A stretch of 6,217 bases of DNA, from positions 1 to 6,217 of the forward strand of contig CAMNAY010000105.1 of NCBI GenBank assembly GCA_946531975.1. The letters run 5' to 3'. The DNA comes from an uncultured Ruminococcus sp. Lineage in GTDB: Bacteria > Bacillota > Clostridia > Oscillospirales > Ruminococcaceae. Position numbers and translations under genes: made by a program. Below are positions 1 through 5,563 of this stretch, one piece after another. Numbering within the stretch: position 1 is the stretch's first letter; each line of letters begins with the position of its first letter. The notes beneath the pieces were generated by a model, which was not told the origin of the DNA, made no database searches, and was given only the letters and a program-made list of their open reading frames with translations.

Positions 1-1
1 C

Positions 2-643
2 TCCCCTGCGCCGGAGGAAGCACCGGTCTTCCGGTCCTCCAATTCGCAAATCGTCAGTGTCTCAGAGGACGGTACTGTCACACCGCTGCAAAACGGAACG
101 GCTGTCATTATCTGCGAGAGTGAGGGAATCAGCTATCCGTGCGAAATTACCGTTCAGTTCCCGTATCAGATAAACTTTACGGATTACGCCGCGAAAAAGC
201 AAGGCGACGGCATCTCCCTCGGTCTGCTCCCCAAAGACGACAATACACCGGTACCGATCTGGGGAAGCAGCGATCCGGAGGTCGCATCTGTTGATGAAAA
301 CGGTCAGGTCACACTCCTCAAGGAAGGAGAAGCGGTCATTACCGCTGTGGCGGACGGCTACACTTATTCCTGTCACGTCAGCCTGCTCCCGTACCTGCTC
401 GGCGACGTCAACGAAAACGGTGTGGTCTCTGTCGAGGACGCACAGCTGACACTGCTGTACTATGTTGAGCAGCTGATCGGCAAGACAGGCGGTCTGACTG
501 CACATCAGCAGCTTGCCGCGAATGTATACGATGAGAGCAAAATCGACCTCACGGACGCGTGCATCATCCTGAATTATGCGACGAACATTCTCGCCGGCAA
601 TACACCCAAGTGGGAGAATGTCATCGCTGCCTACTTATCCTGA
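2..643 (+). CDS. C-terminal part of a secreted Ig-like/dockerin protein (5' partial)
   Basis: The frame is open from the left edge to TGA at 641-643, giving 213 residues of a protein whose N-terminus lies outside. Two bacterial Ig-like (BIG2-type) repeats are visible at about residues 7-51 and 60-128. Each has the pattern S-S/D-x-x-x-V-A/V-S-V-x-x-x-G-x-V followed by a G-x-A-x-I-x-A-type strand. A type I dockerin follows from about residue 133 to 199. Its first calcium loop is good (D135-V-N137-E-N139-G ... D146). The second (N174-V-Y-D-E178-S ... D185) is degenerate, with Y where N/D is expected at loop position 3. Dockerins plug secreted enzymes or structural proteins into cohesins of a cellulosome-like scaffold, so an extracellular role is expected. 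The catalytic or binding module, if any, is upstream and unseen. A start at 347 would split the second Ig repeat and is not credible. The following terminator ends the transcript. Confidence 0.85.
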   Translation, partial: SPAPEEAPVFRSSNSQIVSVSEDGTVTPLQNGTAVIICESEGISYPCEITVQFPYQINFTDYAAKKQGDGISLGLLPKDDNTPVPIWGSSDPEVASVDENGQVTLLKEGEAVITAVADGYTYSCHVSLLPYLLGDVNENGVVSVEDAQLTLLYYVEQLIGKTGGLTAHQQLAANVYDESKIDLTDACIILNYATNILAGNTPKWENVIAAYLS

Positions 644-658
644 ATCTCACAGCATTCC

Positions 659-690
659 AATGCCTCCGGATATCTCCGGAGGCATTTTTT
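659..690 (+). terminator. Rho-independent terminator after the dockerin gene
   Basis: A perfect 12-bp stem (659-670 with 675-686) encloses a 4-base loop TATC and runs into six T residues (685-690). It begins 15 bases after the dockerin stop codon and isolates that gene from the repair operon downstream. Confidence 0.93.
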
Positions 691-743
691 CGCGATTTCG
701 CACACGCAGGCAGAAATTTCCGGCGCAAAATTCAAAATAGCCC

Positions 744-772
744 TTGACATTCATGTGAAGTTCGGTTATAAT
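744..772 (+). promoter_or_regulatory. Consensus sigma-A promoter of the XRE-ImmA-polymerase operon
   Basis: TTGACA at 744-749 and TATAAT at 767-772 are both perfect consensus hexamers separated by exactly 17 bases. The start of transcription is expected near 779-780, giving a leader of roughly 80 bases. A promoter this strong needs repression, and the palindromic sites lying in its spacer, over the start point and in the leader fit that. Confidence 0.9.
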
Positions 773-845
773 AAATATGAAGTTAGAGTGCTGTTTGTCT
801 GAACTTCAGAAAACGCACCTGCAAACACATGAAGTTCAACTTCAT
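756..845. promoter_or_regulatory. Phased operator array, four palindromic TGAAGTTCA-type sites
   Basis: The sites are TGAAGTTCG at 756-764 (in the promoter spacer), TGAAGTTAG at 778-786 (over the likely start point), TGAACTTCA at 800-808 (inside the 13-bp palindrome 798-810) and the perfect 17-bp palindrome ATGAAGTTCAACTTCAT at 829-845. Their centres are 760, 782, 804 and 837, spaced 22, 22 and 33 bp, so all would lie on about the same face of the helix. I did not notice another TGAAGTT elsewhere in the window. The inferred ligand is the XRE protein encoded just downstream, acting as autorepressor. The sequence shows the repeats; protein binding is inference. Confidence 0.75.
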
Positions 846-862
846 ACCGGAGGGAACCGCCC

Positions 863-1273
863 ATGAAATTCGGAGAAAAAATCAGAAAACTGCGCACCGA
901 ACAAAAATATACACTCGCAGATGCCGCTGCCGCCTGCGGCATCTCCACACGCGCCTATATCGCCTATGAGCAGCAGGGGACATATCCGCGGAAACGGGAG
1001 ATCTATGAAAAACTCGCGGCGCTGTTCCGCGTCAATGTCAATTATCTGCTGACGGAGGATGAGGAGTTTGTCATGCAGGCAGCAGATCAGTACGGCAGCC
1101 GCGGAAAACGGCAGGCGGAACAGCTCGTCGCAGAGCTGACCGGACTGTTCGCAGGCGGAGAACTGAGCGAGAGCGACCGCGATGCCGTGATGATCGCGCT
1201 GCAAAAAGCGTATTTCGACTGCAAAGCGGACAATCAGAAATACAGCCGCAAAACGGACGGAGATGCTGAATAA
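863..1273 (+). CDS. XRE-family HTH transcriptional regulator, ImmR-like
   Basis: This 136-residue protein is the probable repressor of the operon. An XRE/Cro-C1-type helix-turn-helix fills residues 3-63: helix 1 GEKIRKLRTEQ, then T17-L-A-D-A-A-A-A-C-G-I as the turn region, S28-T-R-A-Y-I-A-Y-E-Q as recognition helix, and the closing V57-N-V-N-Y-L-L typical of the family. The C-terminal part (about 80-126) carries a recognisable tail, LFAGGELSESDRDAV followed by YFDCKADNQKY, which I recall from regulators paired with ImmA proteases in Firmicutes. The start at 863 is set by GGAGGG at 849-854, eight bases upstream. The immA-like gene follows after a 14-base gap, the usual order for repressor/anti-repressor protease pairs. 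The operator array immediately upstream suggests autoregulation. Neither the protease cleavage site nor the inducing signal can be read from sequence. Confidence 0.9.
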   Translation: MKFGEKIRKLRTEQKYTLADAAAACGISTRAYIAYEQQGTYPRKREIYEKLAALFRVNVNYLLTEDEEFVMQAADQYGSRGKRQAEQLVAELTGLFAGGELSESDRDAVMIALQKAYFDCKADNQKYSRKTDGDAE

Positions 1274-1287
1274 ACCGGAGGAAATGC

Positions 1288-1818
1288 ATGGATTCTTACG
1301 AGGTTTTTGAGCAGGCAAACCGCCTGATCCGGCATCACGGCACCAACGACCCCGAAACGCTCGCACGCGAACTCGGAATCTGGATCTATCACTTTTCGGA
1401 ACCGACCGAGCTGCTCGGCATGTACACCTACCAGTGGAAGCACCGCATGATCTTCATGAATCCGAATATCAGTGACGAGCTGTACCGCATGGTGCTCGCA
1501 CATGAAATCGGGCATGACCAGCGGCACAGGGCACTGGCAGGCGTCACCGCCATGCAGGATTTTGCGATGTTTTCTGCACCCGATGCCGCGAATATCACAG
1601 AATATGAAGCCAATGCCTTCGCCGCACATCTGCTGATCGGCGAGGACGAAATGACATCGCTGTTCCGGAGCGGGTACGATCTGGACGGCGCTGCCAGTAT
1701 GCTGAACGTCAACCCGAATCTCCTGCTCATCAAGCTGCGGGAGATGAACCGGATGGGACGGCGCTTCCGGCTGCCGTTCGATCCCGATGCAAAATTTCTG
1801 AAGCATACCGCCTACTGA
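1288..1818 (+). CDS. ImmA/IrrE-family metallo-endopeptidase
   Basis: This 176-residue protein of the M78 zinc-peptidase family has the gluzincin motif H72-E-I-G-H76, with H72 and H76 as zinc ligands and E73 as catalytic base. A second conserved block, E105-Y-E107-A-N-A-F-A-A-H-L-L, supplies the third ligand (E105 or E107). The protein is cytoplasmic with no signal peptide. Known relatives, ImmA of ICEBs1 and IrrE/PprI of Deinococcus, cleave or inactivate an XRE-family repressor (ImmR, DdrO) after DNA damage; the adjacent XRE gene is the obvious substrate here. GGAGGA at 1277-1282 sits five bases before the ATG. The C-terminal region (about 125-176) contains a short helical segment near SMLNVNPNLLLIKL, which may help bind substrate; that is a guess. 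The translesion polymerase gene follows within about 20 bases. Confidence 0.92.
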   Translation: MDSYEVFEQANRLIRHHGTNDPETLARELGIWIYHFSEPTELLGMYTYQWKHRMIFMNPNISDELYRMVLAHEIGHDQRHRALAGVTAMQDFAMFSAPDAANITEYEANAFAAHLLIGEDEMTSLFRSGYDLDGAASMLNVNPNLLLIKLREMNRMGRRFRLPFDPDAKFLKHTAY

Positions 1819-1821
1819 TCC

Positions 1822-1830
1822 GGAGGGAGG
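1822..1830 (+). promoter_or_regulatory. Ribosome binding site that fixes the polymerase start at GTG 1839
   Basis: GGAGGGAGG occupies 1822-1830. An upstream in-frame GTG at 1830 overlaps this site and could not be used with it. The GTG at 1839 lies eight bases downstream, the ideal spacing. That start also places the first catalytic Asp at residue 8 and the steric-gate Tyr at residue 13, matching E. coli DinB numbering. Confidence 0.8.
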
Positions 1831-1838
1831 TGTCCGCC

Positions 1839-3323
1839 GTGCCCGCAATCATCTGCACAGACCTGAAGTCCTTTTATGCGTCCGTGGAATGTGTCGAGCG
1901 CGGGCTGGACCCGCTGAACACCAACCTGATCGTCGCAGACCCCACCCGCACCGAGAAAACCATCTGCCTCGCGGTCTCCCCTTCCCTGAAGGCGGTCGGC
2001 GTCTCCGGCAGACCGCGCCTGTTTGAGGTCATACAGACCGTGGCGCAGGAAAATGAGCGCCGCCGGCGCCGTGCCCCGAACCGGGAATTCACAGGCAAAT
2101 CCTGCCTTGCCGATGAGCTTGCGAAGAATCCTGCGCTGGAGCTTGACTATATCACCGCACCGCCGCACATGCGCAGATACATGGAAGTCAGCACCGGCAT
2201 CTATCAGATATATTTGAAGTATGTTGCGCCGGAGGACATCCATGTCTACTCGATTGACGAGGTGTTTATCGACGTGACTGCCTACCTCCGGACCTATCGC
2301 TGCACGGCACATGAACTCGCGATGCGAATGGTGCGGGATGTCCTGAAAACCACCGGCATCACCGCCACAACCGGCATCGGCACAAATCTGTATCTCGCCA
2401 AGGTTGCAATGGACATTGTCGCGAAGAAAATGCCGCCGGACAAGGACGGCGTCCGCATTGCTGAGCTGGACGAAATCAGCTACCGGCAGAAGCTTTGGTC
2501 TCACCGCCCGCTGACTGATTTCTGGCGCATCGGCGGCGGCACCGCGCGCAGGCTGGAAAAGGAATACATCTACACAATGGGCGATTTAGCGCGCTTTTCG
2601 GAAACCGGAGAAGATCGGCTCTTTCATCTGTTCGGCGTCAATGCAGAGCTGATTATCGACCACGCATGGGGCTATGAACCGACGACACTCTCCGAGATCA
2701 AGGCGTACCGTCCCGAAAGCCGGAGCGTTTCACAGGGGCAGGTGCTTCCCTGCCCGTACACCGCCGAAAAAGGCAGACTGATCTGCCGCGAAATGATCGA
2801 CCAGCTCGCACTGGATCTCGTGCGGAAGGGGCTCGCTGCCGACCAGCTTGTGCTGCACATCGGCTATGACCACACCGGCATTCCCGCCGATTACAGCGGG
2901 AAGCTGGAGGTCAATTATTACGGCAAGATCGTACCAAAACCGGCACACGGCTCAGTCAATCTCGGACAGTACACCGCCTCCTCGAAGCTGCTGACCGCCG
3001 CCGCAATGCAGCTCTACGACCGCATCACCGATCCGGAGCTGTTTGTCCGGCGGCTGAATGTAACCGCCAACCATGTCCTGCCCGAACACGAGATCGGCAA
3101 AGATGCCGCACCGATACAGTACGGGCTCTTTGACGACGTCGAGGCGCTGGAACGCAGACGCAAAGCGGAACTGCTCCGGCAGAAAAAAGAACGCCGGCTT
3201 CAGGAAGCCGTGCTGATGCTGAAGGAAAAATACGGAAAAAACGCCGTCCTCAAGGGCATGAACTTTGAGAAGGGCGCGACCGCGATCGAACGGAACGGAC
3301 AGGTCGGCGGTCACAAAGCATAG
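1839..3323 (+). CDS. Y-family translesion DNA polymerase, UmuC/UvrX-like
   Basis: Starting at GTG 1839 the protein has 494 residues. It belongs to the Y-family polymerases that copy past damaged bases at the price of mutations. The palm begins with D8-L-K-S-F-Y13-A-S-V-E; D8 binds metal and Y13 is the ribonucleotide steric gate. The second catalytic block is Y-S-I-D140-E141-V-F-I-D. The helix-hairpin-helix thumb region is near residues 220-255 (LTDFWRIGGGTARRLE), followed by the little-finger domain. QYGLF at about 427-431 is a likely beta-clamp binding motif. The C-terminus ends in a basic helical stretch and the tail GKNAVLKG...RNGQVGGHKA, familiar from Firmicute polymerases encoded next to YolD genes. 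It is longer than DinB because of an insertion around residues 70-110. Neighbours are the ImmA-like protease upstream and the ATPase 10 bases downstream. Induction is probably through the operon promoter. No active-site residue is missing. Confidence 0.95.
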   Translation: MPAIICTDLKSFYASVECVERGLDPLNTNLIVADPTRTEKTICLAVSPSLKAVGVSGRPRLFEVIQTVAQENERRRRRAPNREFTGKSCLADELAKNPALELDYITAPPHMRRYMEVSTGIYQIYLKYVAPEDIHVYSIDEVFIDVTAYLRTYRCTAHELAMRMVRDVLKTTGITATTGIGTNLYLAKVAMDIVAKKMPPDKDGVRIAELDEISYRQKLWSHRPLTDFWRIGGGTARRLEKEYIYTMGDLARFSETGEDRLFHLFGVNAELIIDHAWGYEPTTLSEIKAYRPESRSVSQGQVLPCPYTAEKGRLICREMIDQLALDLVRKGLAADQLVLHIGYDHTGIPADYSGKLEVNYYGKIVPKPAHGSVNLGQYTASSKLLTAAAMQLYDRITDPELFVRRLNVTANHVLPEHEIGKDAAPIQYGLFDDVEALERRRKAELLRQKKERRLQEAVLMLKEKYGKNAVLKGMNFEKGATAIERNGQVGGHKA

Positions 3324-3333
3324 GAAATGACGC

Positions 3334-4053
3334 ATGAACGAATTATTGATTACAGAAGCCCAAATCGACTGGTCCGGCATCGCATCGGACAGCTATCTGC
3401 GGAAGATTCCGGCGATCTCCTCACTGGATTCGCTGACATTTCACAAGCCGGTGACATTCTTCGCCGGGGAAAACGGCAGCGGAAAATCAACCCTGCTGGA
3501 AGCAATCGCCGCCGCATACGGGTTCAATCCGGAGGGCGGCTCGCGGAATTACAGCTTTTCCACATACGATTCCCACTCGGAGCTGTACCGCTCCGTGCGG
3601 CTGGTCAAGGGATACCGCCGCGCCAGATGGGGCTATTTCCTGCGGGCGGAAAGCTTTTACAATGTCGCATCTGCGGAGGAGGAATACAGCAGGCTGTCCC
3701 GAAAAGGTCCGGAATATTACCACAGAGCCTCGCACGGCGAGAGCTTTCTGAAGCTCGTGCAGAATAACTTTTCCGGTGACAGCATCTATCTGCTCGACGA
3801 ACCGGAAGCCGCGCTCTCACCGCAGCGGCTTCTGACGCTGATGATCGAGATCAGCCGGTGTGCAGAAAACGGTTCGCAGTTTCTCATCGCAACGCATTCC
3901 CCGATTCTGCTGGGGCTGCCCAATGCCGAGCTGCTGAGCTTTGACGGCGGGACAATCCGCCCCTGTGCCTATGAGGATACCGAAAGCTACCGCATCACAA
4001 AAATGTTTCTCGACGACCGCAGACGAATCCTGCATCAGCTTGGGATTCTGTAA
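3334..4053 (+). CDS. Small ABC-like AAA family ATPase
   Basis: This 239-residue soluble ATPase has all the SMC/ABC-class motifs: Walker A G45-E-N-G-S-G-K-S-T53, a signature-like S133-H-G-E-S137, Walker B I151-Y-L-L-D155-E156-P-E, D-loop A160-L-S-P, and the switch histidine H188 in THSP. Only about 80 residues separate Walker A from the signature and there is no long coiled coil, zinc hook or membrane segment. It is therefore neither SbcC/RecN nor a transporter component with a visible partner. It resembles the stand-alone predicted ATPases of COG3910 type. Its position, 10 bases after the polymerase stop and 29 bases before the YolD gene, says it is co-expressed with the lesion-bypass proteins; its exact job is unknown. 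The start at 3334 follows a weak AGGAAA site. An overlapping frame starting at 3327 lacks these motifs and is a shadow. Confidence 0.88.
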   Translation: MNELLITEAQIDWSGIASDSYLRKIPAISSLDSLTFHKPVTFFAGENGSGKSTLLEAIAAAYGFNPEGGSRNYSFSTYDSHSELYRSVRLVKGYRRARWGYFLRAESFYNVASAEEEYSRLSRKGPEYYHRASHGESFLKLVQNNFSGDSIYLLDEPEAALSPQRLLTLMIEISRCAENGSQFLIATHSPILLGLPNAELLSFDGGTIRPCAYEDTESYRITKMFLDDRRRILHQLGIL

Positions 4054-4082
4054 CGCAGACCCGAAAGGAGCTGAACACAGAC

Positions 4083-4490
4083 ATGGACAATTATGCGGAT
4101 ATCATGCAGCACCCGCGCTATCAGCTCCGGCACCACCGTCCGATGCCGGCTGCCGGCAGAGCAGCACAGTTTTCGGCATTCGCTGCCCTGACCGGCTTCG
4201 ATGAGGAGATCGGAGAAGCAGCGCGTCTGACCGACCCGTATCAGGAAATGGCAGCGGATGACCTCGACGAGCTGAACGCCGCATTCCGGCTGCTCCTCGA
4301 CCGCGCCCCGGAGCAGCCGCTCGTTACGGTCACCTGCTTCCGCCGCGATGCGCACAAGGAGGGCGGCGCATATGTCTCCTTCACCGGAAGATTCCGCTTT
4401 TTCGATGCCGCAGAGGGCATGCTGAAATTCACGGACGGGACTGCGGTCCCCTTCGCCGGAATCCGGCACATCCGGATCGAACAGGTCTGA
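4083..4490 (+). CDS. YolD-like family protein
   Basis: This 135-residue protein matches the YolD-like pattern: an N-terminal Y-A-D-I-M-Q-H-P...R-H-H-R-P-M segment, the hallmark R-A-A-Q-F-S-A-F-A-A-L-T-G-F (residues 25-38), an acidic helix leading to LTDPYQEM, and a C-terminal beta-rich domain (about 75-135) with G-G-A-Y-V-S-F-T-G and a closing I-R-H-I-R-I. YolD proteins lie next to UvrX/UmuC-type polymerases in Firmicutes and have been proposed to stand in for UmuD as polymerase partner; that role is not proven. The gene ends the operon. A Shine-Dalgarno AAAGGAG at 4064-4070 is 12 bases before the ATG, a slightly long gap that may lower translation. No signal peptide or membrane segment is visible. 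Confidence 0.9.
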   Translation: MDNYADIMQHPRYQLRHHRPMPAAGRAAQFSAFAALTGFDEEIGEAARLTDPYQEMAADDLDELNAAFRLLLDRAPEQPLVTVTCFRRDAHKEGGAYVSFTGRFRFFDAAEGMLKFTDGTAVPFAGIRHIRIEQV

Positions 4491-4519
4491 ATGATCCCGC
4501 GGCGCTGTCCAAAAAACGC

Positions 4520-4548
4520 TTGACTTTTCAGCCGGAGTGTGCTATAAT
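4520..4548 (+). promoter_or_regulatory. Promoter of the thiamine operon
   Basis: TTGACT at 4520-4525 and TATAAT at 4543-4548 are separated by 17 bases, with an extended -10 TG at 4540-4541. Transcription should begin near 4555, only a few bases before the first conserved G run of the TPP riboswitch (4559-4562). The RNA would thus be almost entirely aptamer at its 5' end. Confidence 0.88.
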
Positions 4549-4554
4549 TGAAAA

Positions 4555-4643
4555 TTAAGGGGAGCTTGTAGACAGGCTGAGAGGAAAGCAACGGAGCTTT
4601 CGACCCATAACCTGATTTGGATAATGCCAACGTAGGGAAATAC
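4555..4643 (+). promoter_or_regulatory. TPP riboswitch (THI element) aptamer
   Basis: The conserved cores are present in order: CTGAGAGG at 4577-4584 and the block ACCTGATTTGGATAATGCC (4610-4628) followed by AACGTAGGGAA. The stems can be read: P2 from GGGG 4559-4562 with CCC 4604-4606; P3 from GCTT 4564-4567 with AGGC 4574-4577; an optional P3a from GAAAGC 4584-4589 with GCTTTC 4596-4601; P4 from CCT 4611-4613 with AGG 4634-4636; P5 from TTGG 4617-4620 with CCAA 4627-4630. P1 is very short or absent, since the transcript should start only a few bases earlier. The RNA senses thiamine pyrophosphate and switches off the downstream thiazole genes when it is plentiful. Confidence 0.95.
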
Positions 4644-4654
4644 CGGTATCAGAC

Positions 4655-4687
4655 GGGGAAGCTGCGGTTCGGCGGCTTCCCCTTTTT
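4655..4687 (+). terminator. Riboswitch-controlled intrinsic terminator
   Basis: An 11-bp stem pairs 4655-4665 with 4672-4682 (one U-G wobble at 4663/4674) and is followed by TTTTT at 4683-4687. It lies between the TPP aptamer and thiS, so control is by premature transcription termination rather than by hiding the ribosome site. AGCTTTC in the P3a arm (4595-4601) can pair with GGAAGCT in the terminator left arm (4657-4663), seven pairs with one wobble, giving a plausible antiterminator when TPP is absent. Confidence 0.9.
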
Positions 4688-4706
4688 ATTGGAACGGAGG
4701 GATACA

Positions 4707-4901
4707 ATGGTCAAAATCAACGGAACAGAGCAGGACATCGCCGGAAAAACCGTCGCAGAGCTGCTCGAAGCAGAAGGCTATGATCTGCTGAAGGTCGCAG
4801 TCGAGCTGAATGAGATGATCCTGCCGAAAGCACAGTACGGCAGCACAGCCCTGAAGGACGGCGACACGGTCGAAGTCGTCAGCTTTGTCGGCGGCGGCTG
4901 A
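4707..4901 (+). CDS. thiS: Sulfur carrier protein ThiS
   Basis: This 64-residue ubiquitin-fold protein carries sulfur for thiazole formation. It begins M-V-K-I-N-G, continues with V-A-E-L-L-E-A-E-G-Y and V-A-V-E-L-N, and ends D-G-D-T-V-E-V-V-S-F-V-G-G-G. The terminal Gly-Gly is the site adenylated by ThiF and then converted to thiocarboxylate. The length is typical of the family. GGAGGG at 4696-4701 precedes the ATG by five bases. The frame stays open upstream to 4617, but that stretch is the riboswitch and its terminator, so the upstream start is rejected. The thiF ATG lies one base past the stop codon. Confidence 0.95.
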   Translation: MVKINGTEQDIAGKTVAELLEAEGYDLLKVAVELNEMILPKAQYGSTALKDGDTVEVVSFVGGG

Positions 4902-4902
4902 T

Positions 4903-5541
4903 ATGACTGCACTGACAAAAGAAGCGCTCTATGCCGCGCTCTGTGCGCGCCACGGCGAAGAACTCCAGCAGAAATTCGCTGCGGGCGCGGTTGCAGTCTG
5001 CGGACTGGGCGGGCTCGGCTCAAATATCGCGATTGCACTGGCGCGCGCAGGCGTCGGGCATATCCGCATCATCGACTTCGACCGCGTGGATATTTCCAAC
5101 CTCAACCGGCAGCAGTATTTCCCCGCACAGCTCGGCATGTACAAGACCGACGCACTCGGCGATACGCTCCGGGAAATCGGGCTTTGCTCGGAGATCACTG
5201 CCGACTGCGTCAGGCTGACACCGGAGAATATTCCGGTATTGCTGAAGGACGCGGATATCATCTGTGAGGCGTTTGACCGCGCCGACCAGAAGGCAATGCT
5301 CGTCAATACGGTACTTGAGCAGCTTCCGGACAAGATCCTTGTCTCCGGCTCAGGCATGGCAGGGCTCGGCTCTCCGAACACCATCAGAACACGGAAGATC
5401 GCAAAGAACTTCTATCTCAGCGGCGACGGCGAAAGTGATTCCGGCAGCGGTCCCGGACTGATTTCTGCACGGGTCGCGGTCTGCGCCGCACATCAGGCAA
5501 CAACGGTTCTCCGGCTGCTTGCCGGCGAAACAGAACCGTAA
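4903..5541 (+). CDS. thiF: ThiS adenylyltransferase ThiF (short, family 2 type)
   Basis: This 212-residue E1-like enzyme uses ATP to adenylate the C-terminal glycine of ThiS. The nucleotide fold shows G34-L-G-G-L-G-S40, followed by I-I-D58-F-D60 and the conserved N66-L-N-R-Q70 with K81 downstream. E-A-F-D125-R-A-D-Q-K130 supplies the usual Mg/ATP Asp. The C-terminal part has S-G-S-G-M-A-G and G-D-G-E followed by G-L-I-S-A-R-V-A. No CxxC zinc pairs are present, and I see no candidate for the E. coli ThiF C184 position. This fits the shorter Clostridia-type ThiF (TIGR02354-like) rather than the E. coli form. The start chosen is ATG 4903, one base after thiS. No Shine-Dalgarno is visible, so translation is probably coupled to thiS. 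A TTG at 4885 inside thiS is also in frame but has no ribosome site. Confidence 0.93.
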   Translation: MTALTKEALYAALCARHGEELQQKFAAGAVAVCGLGGLGSNIAIALARAGVGHIRIIDFDRVDISNLNRQQYFPAQLGMYKTDALGDTLREIGLCSEITADCVRLTPENIPVLLKDADIICEAFDRADQKAMLVNTVLEQLPDKILVSGSGMAGLGSPNTIRTRKIAKNFYLSGDGESDSGSGPGLISARVAVCAAHQATTVLRLLAGETEP

Positions 5542-5563
5542 TGACCAGAAAGGAACAAATCCA

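Noticed and set aside
62..505. 147-codon open frame on the minus strand
   Set aside because: It lies opposite the Ig-like/dockerin frame, shows no recognisable family, and is a product of the codon bias of the real gene.
756..845. LexA/DinR SOS box
   Set aside because: The repeats are TGAAGTTCA-type and do not match the Gram-positive CGAAC-N4-GTTCG consensus.
1812..2504. 230-codon open frame on the minus strand
   Set aside because: It is fully antisense to the polymerase gene, whose protein motifs are unambiguous; no ribosome site or family resemblance was seen.
3327..3767. Alternative + strand frame beginning seven bases before the ATPase start
   Set aside because: It overlaps the ATPase gene out of frame and is rich in Arg/Gly/Gln with no motif.
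744..4490. Repair operon as part of a prophage or integrative element
   Set aside because: XRE/ImmA pairs are common in such elements, but no integrase, transposase, att-like repeat or phage structural gene is visible, and the flanks look like ordinary chromosomal genes. The window is too short to exclude it completely.
4617..4706. N-terminal extension of thiS from an upstream ATG
   Set aside because: The extension would translate the TPP aptamer and the terminator; ATG 4707 has a good ribosome site and gives the normal ThiS length.
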